A DNA stretch of 42,894 nucleotides from Chloroflexota bacterium (lineage in GTDB: Bacteria > Chloroflexota > Ktedonobacteria > Ktedonobacterales > JADMIN01): positions 1 through 42,894 of the forward strand of contig JAKAIY010000012.1 in the NCBI GenBank assembly GCA_021814145.1, written 5' to 3'. The notes below the pieces were generated by a model. It was not told the origin of the DNA and made no database searches. It worked only from the letters and a program-made list of their open reading frames with translations. Shown here piece by piece: positions 41,141 to 42,894 of this stretch. Within the stretch, counting starts at the first letter, position 1. Every line of letters begins with the position of its first letter. The translations under genes were made by a program, and so were the position numbers.

Positions 41141-42891
41141 CGCGCGTGGGCGATAGCGCCACCGCGCCGGCTAGCCAGCGCGCGGGCGCGCTCTCCGAGC
41201 TGACAGTGCGCCCGCGCCAGGTGAGGGCGCTGCTCTGGCTGCGCTGGAAGGTGGGCCTGCGCGCTTATCGGCGCAGCGTCTCATCGGTCATCGGCGCGAT
41301 CGCGATGGCGATCTTCATTCTCGGCTTTGGCGTCTCGACGGGCCTGCTCACAGGGCTGGGCTATCTCTACCTGCCGCGCGCGGCGGCGGCCCAGCTGCTC
41401 TTTTTGACGCTTGGCTTCCTGTACGTCGCCTGGGTCGCGCTGCCTGTCGTGCAGTATTCCGTCAATGAAGGGCTGGATGTCACCCGGCTGGCGACCTATC
41501 CACTCACTCGCGCCGAGCGCATGATCGGGCTGATGCTGGCGACGCTGCTTGACCCGCCAACGTTCATCATCGTGGCGCTCTTCGCGGCGACGCTGGTGGG
41601 CTGGGGCGCCGGGCCGGTGAGCCTGGTGATTGGCGTAGCGGCCCTGTCGCTGCTCTATATCCACACCACCGGCCTGAGCCAGATGACGGTGGCCGCGCTG
41701 GTGGGCATGCTGCGCAGCCGGCGCTACCGCGACCTGTCGGTCGTGATCTTCGCCCTGATAAGCGTTACCTGCTCGCTCGCTGGCCAGTTCGCCACGACGC
41801 TGCTGCGGCACGCGAACAGCCTGGACCTGCTGGGCCGGCTGGACATCGGACGCTACGCGCAGTGGCTGCCGCCGGGAATGGCGGCGCGGGCGATCATCCT
41901 GGCCCACGCGGGCGACACGCTTGGCGCGCTGCCGTGGCTGCTGGCGCTGCTGGCGCTTACCCCGGTCCTGCTGGCGGTCTGGGCCTGGACACTGGATCGT
42001 GGCGTCACCTCGCCAGAATCGGTGAGCGGCGGCGGACGCGCGCGGCAGACGCGGGCGGTTCCCGCTCCGCGGGTGAGTGACGCGGAGGCCAGCCAGCGGC
42101 GGACACGGCGGCCGTGGATCTCGCCCGTGGTCGCGGCGGTGACAGTCAAGGACCTGCGCTATCTCTGGCGCGACCCGCAGATCAAGGCGTCGCTGCTCAG
42201 CTCGCTCGTGCTGCTGCTGGTCGTCTTCGCCCCCAACCTGGTGCGCGGCGACCGGCCTACCCCACAAACGAGCTATTTCTACCAGCATCTCGCTGGCATG
42301 GAGCCGCTGCTGGCGCCCCTGCCCGCCTTGCTGATCGTTCTTACGCTCTCGGTGAACGCGCTTGGCCTGGAGCGCCAGGGACTGCGGACGTTGATGCTCT
42401 TCCCCGCAAAGTCGCTGGACATCCTGTGGGGCAAGAATCTCGCGGTGGGGCTCGTGGCGCTGGTCGCGCAGGTGGCGCTGATCGCGGCGTCATGCGCGGT
42501 GACGGGATACTGGGTGACGGCGCCACTAGCGCTGGCGGAGGGCGTGGCGGCGACGCTGACCCTGCTGGGCGTGGGCAACATCACTTCGACCCTGCTGCCG
42601 CTGCGGGTGCGCTCGCTTACCGTAGGGTCGGGCAGTGTCTCATCAGGCAACGGCTGCCTGCGCAGCGTCATCTCGCTGGGAGCGGTCTGGGGAACACTGT
42701 TCATGCTGGCGCCCGTGTTTATCCTGCTGCTCATGCCGCCGCTGCTGGGCCTGAGGGAGTGGCTGGCCGTCTCCACGCCGCTGGCGGTGCTCTACGGGCT
42801 GGCGGTGTATCAGGTGGCGACGCGGCTGATAGCGCCCTGGCTCGACAAGCGCGCGCCGGAGATTGTGGCGCTCGCGTCCCACGAGGAATAG
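41128..42891 (+). CDS. ABC-2 type transporter permease
   Basis: This 587-residue membrane protein has about twelve hydrophobic segments in two halves, separated by a charged cytoplasmic loop (about residues 285-330, RGVTSPESVSGGGRARQTR). Examples are VIGAIAMAIFILGFGVSTGLL early and LLSSLVLLLVVFAPNLV at the start of the second half. The arrangement, with the partner ATPase just upstream, marks it as the permease of an ABC-2 exporter; the double-length chain may form the whole channel alone. ATG at 41128 lies inside the ATPase gene end and follows GAAGGGGG. It ends three bases before the window edge and appears complete. Confidence 0.88.
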   Translation: MAGIARVGDSATAPASQRAGALSELTVRPRQVRALLWLRWKVGLRAYRRSVSSVIGAIAMAIFILGFGVSTGLLTGLGYLYLPRAAAAQLLFLTLGFLYVAWVALPVVQYSVNEGLDVTRLATYPLTRAERMIGLMLATLLDPPTFIIVALFAATLVGWGAGPVSLVIGVAALSLLYIHTTGLSQMTVAALVGMLRSRRYRDLSVVIFALISVTCSLAGQFATTLLRHANSLDLLGRLDIGRYAQWLPPGMAARAIILAHAGDTLGALPWLLALLALTPVLLAVWAWTLDRGVTSPESVSGGGRARQTRAVPAPRVSDAEASQRRTRRPWISPVVAAVTVKDLRYLWRDPQIKASLLSSLVLLLVVFAPNLVRGDRPTPQTSYFYQHLAGMEPLLAPLPALLIVLTLSVNALGLERQGLRTLMLFPAKSLDILWGKNLAVGLVALVAQVALIAASCAVTGYWVTAPLALAEGVAATLTLLGVGNITSTLLPLRVRSLTVGSGSVSSGNGCLRSVISLGAVWGTLFMLAPVFILLLMPPLLGLREWLAVSTPLAVLYGLAVYQVATRLIAPWLDKRAPEIVALASHEE

Positions 42892-42894
42892 CGG

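Overview
The window is a GC-rich bacterial chromosome segment. Genes are tightly packed on both strands, most have clear Shine-Dalgarno (SD) sequences, and several promoters are close to TTGACA-N17/18-TATACT. The gene set (DUF3090 protein with a zinc ribbon, large DUF5671-type membrane protein, XRE-TPR regulator, DhaK/DhaL/DhaM with a separate enzyme I, DksA-like zinc-finger protein) would fit a Chloroflexota bacterium, perhaps near Ktedonobacteria or Thermomicrobia. That placement is an inference from gene content and was not tested. No rRNA, tRNA or CRISPR array was recognised.

Left part (1-13.0 kb), mostly minus strand: the 5' end of hflX with a near-consensus promoter; a DUF5671-type membrane protein; a DUF3090 protein; a GNAT-like protein downstream of a membrane-anchored protein carrying five spaced Pro-Pro-Ile-Trp motifs; a SHOCT protein; a divergent ClpS-like protein; a large protein resembling the nucleoside-phosphorylase fold; a relic of an IS200/IS605-type element; dps; an XRE-TPR regulator; a PaaI-type thioesterase; and a beta-propeller lipoprotein.

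Central part (13.4-22.7 kb), all plus strand: a glycerol and dihydroxyacetone cluster in the order dhaK, glpK, glpF, glpD, dhaL, dhaM, ptsI, followed by a YkvA-like gene. Glycerol would enter through GlpF, be phosphorylated by GlpK and oxidised by GlpD to dihydroxyacetone phosphate (DHAP). Free dihydroxyacetone would reach DHAP through DhaK-DhaL, with phosphate from phosphoenolpyruvate through EI and DhaM. The intermediate carrier HPr is not in the window.

Right part (22.7-42.9 kb): an FAD oxidoreductase; a DUF262/DUF1524 (GmrSD-like) protein followed by an AT-richer patch of small unknown genes; a stand-alone E2-type acyltransferase domain; a Lon-N-domain protein; holB; a TusA-like protein without the catalytic cysteine; a histidine-rich membrane-anchored protein; a DksA/TraR-like protein; grpE followed directly by a dnaJ with half the usual zinc motifs; a Glu/Arg-rich helical protein; an MBL-fold hydrolase; an aspartase; and an ABC-2 type exporter (ATPase and permease).

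The most unusual items are the PPIW-motif protein and its GNAT neighbour, the IS605-type relic that keeps two bulged-T hairpins and a tnpB tail, and the order of the glp/dha cluster. Several families have changed hallmark residues: TusA Cys to Arg, DnaJ with two CXXCXGXG motifs, and a ClpS-like protein without the Asn-Asp-Asp motif.
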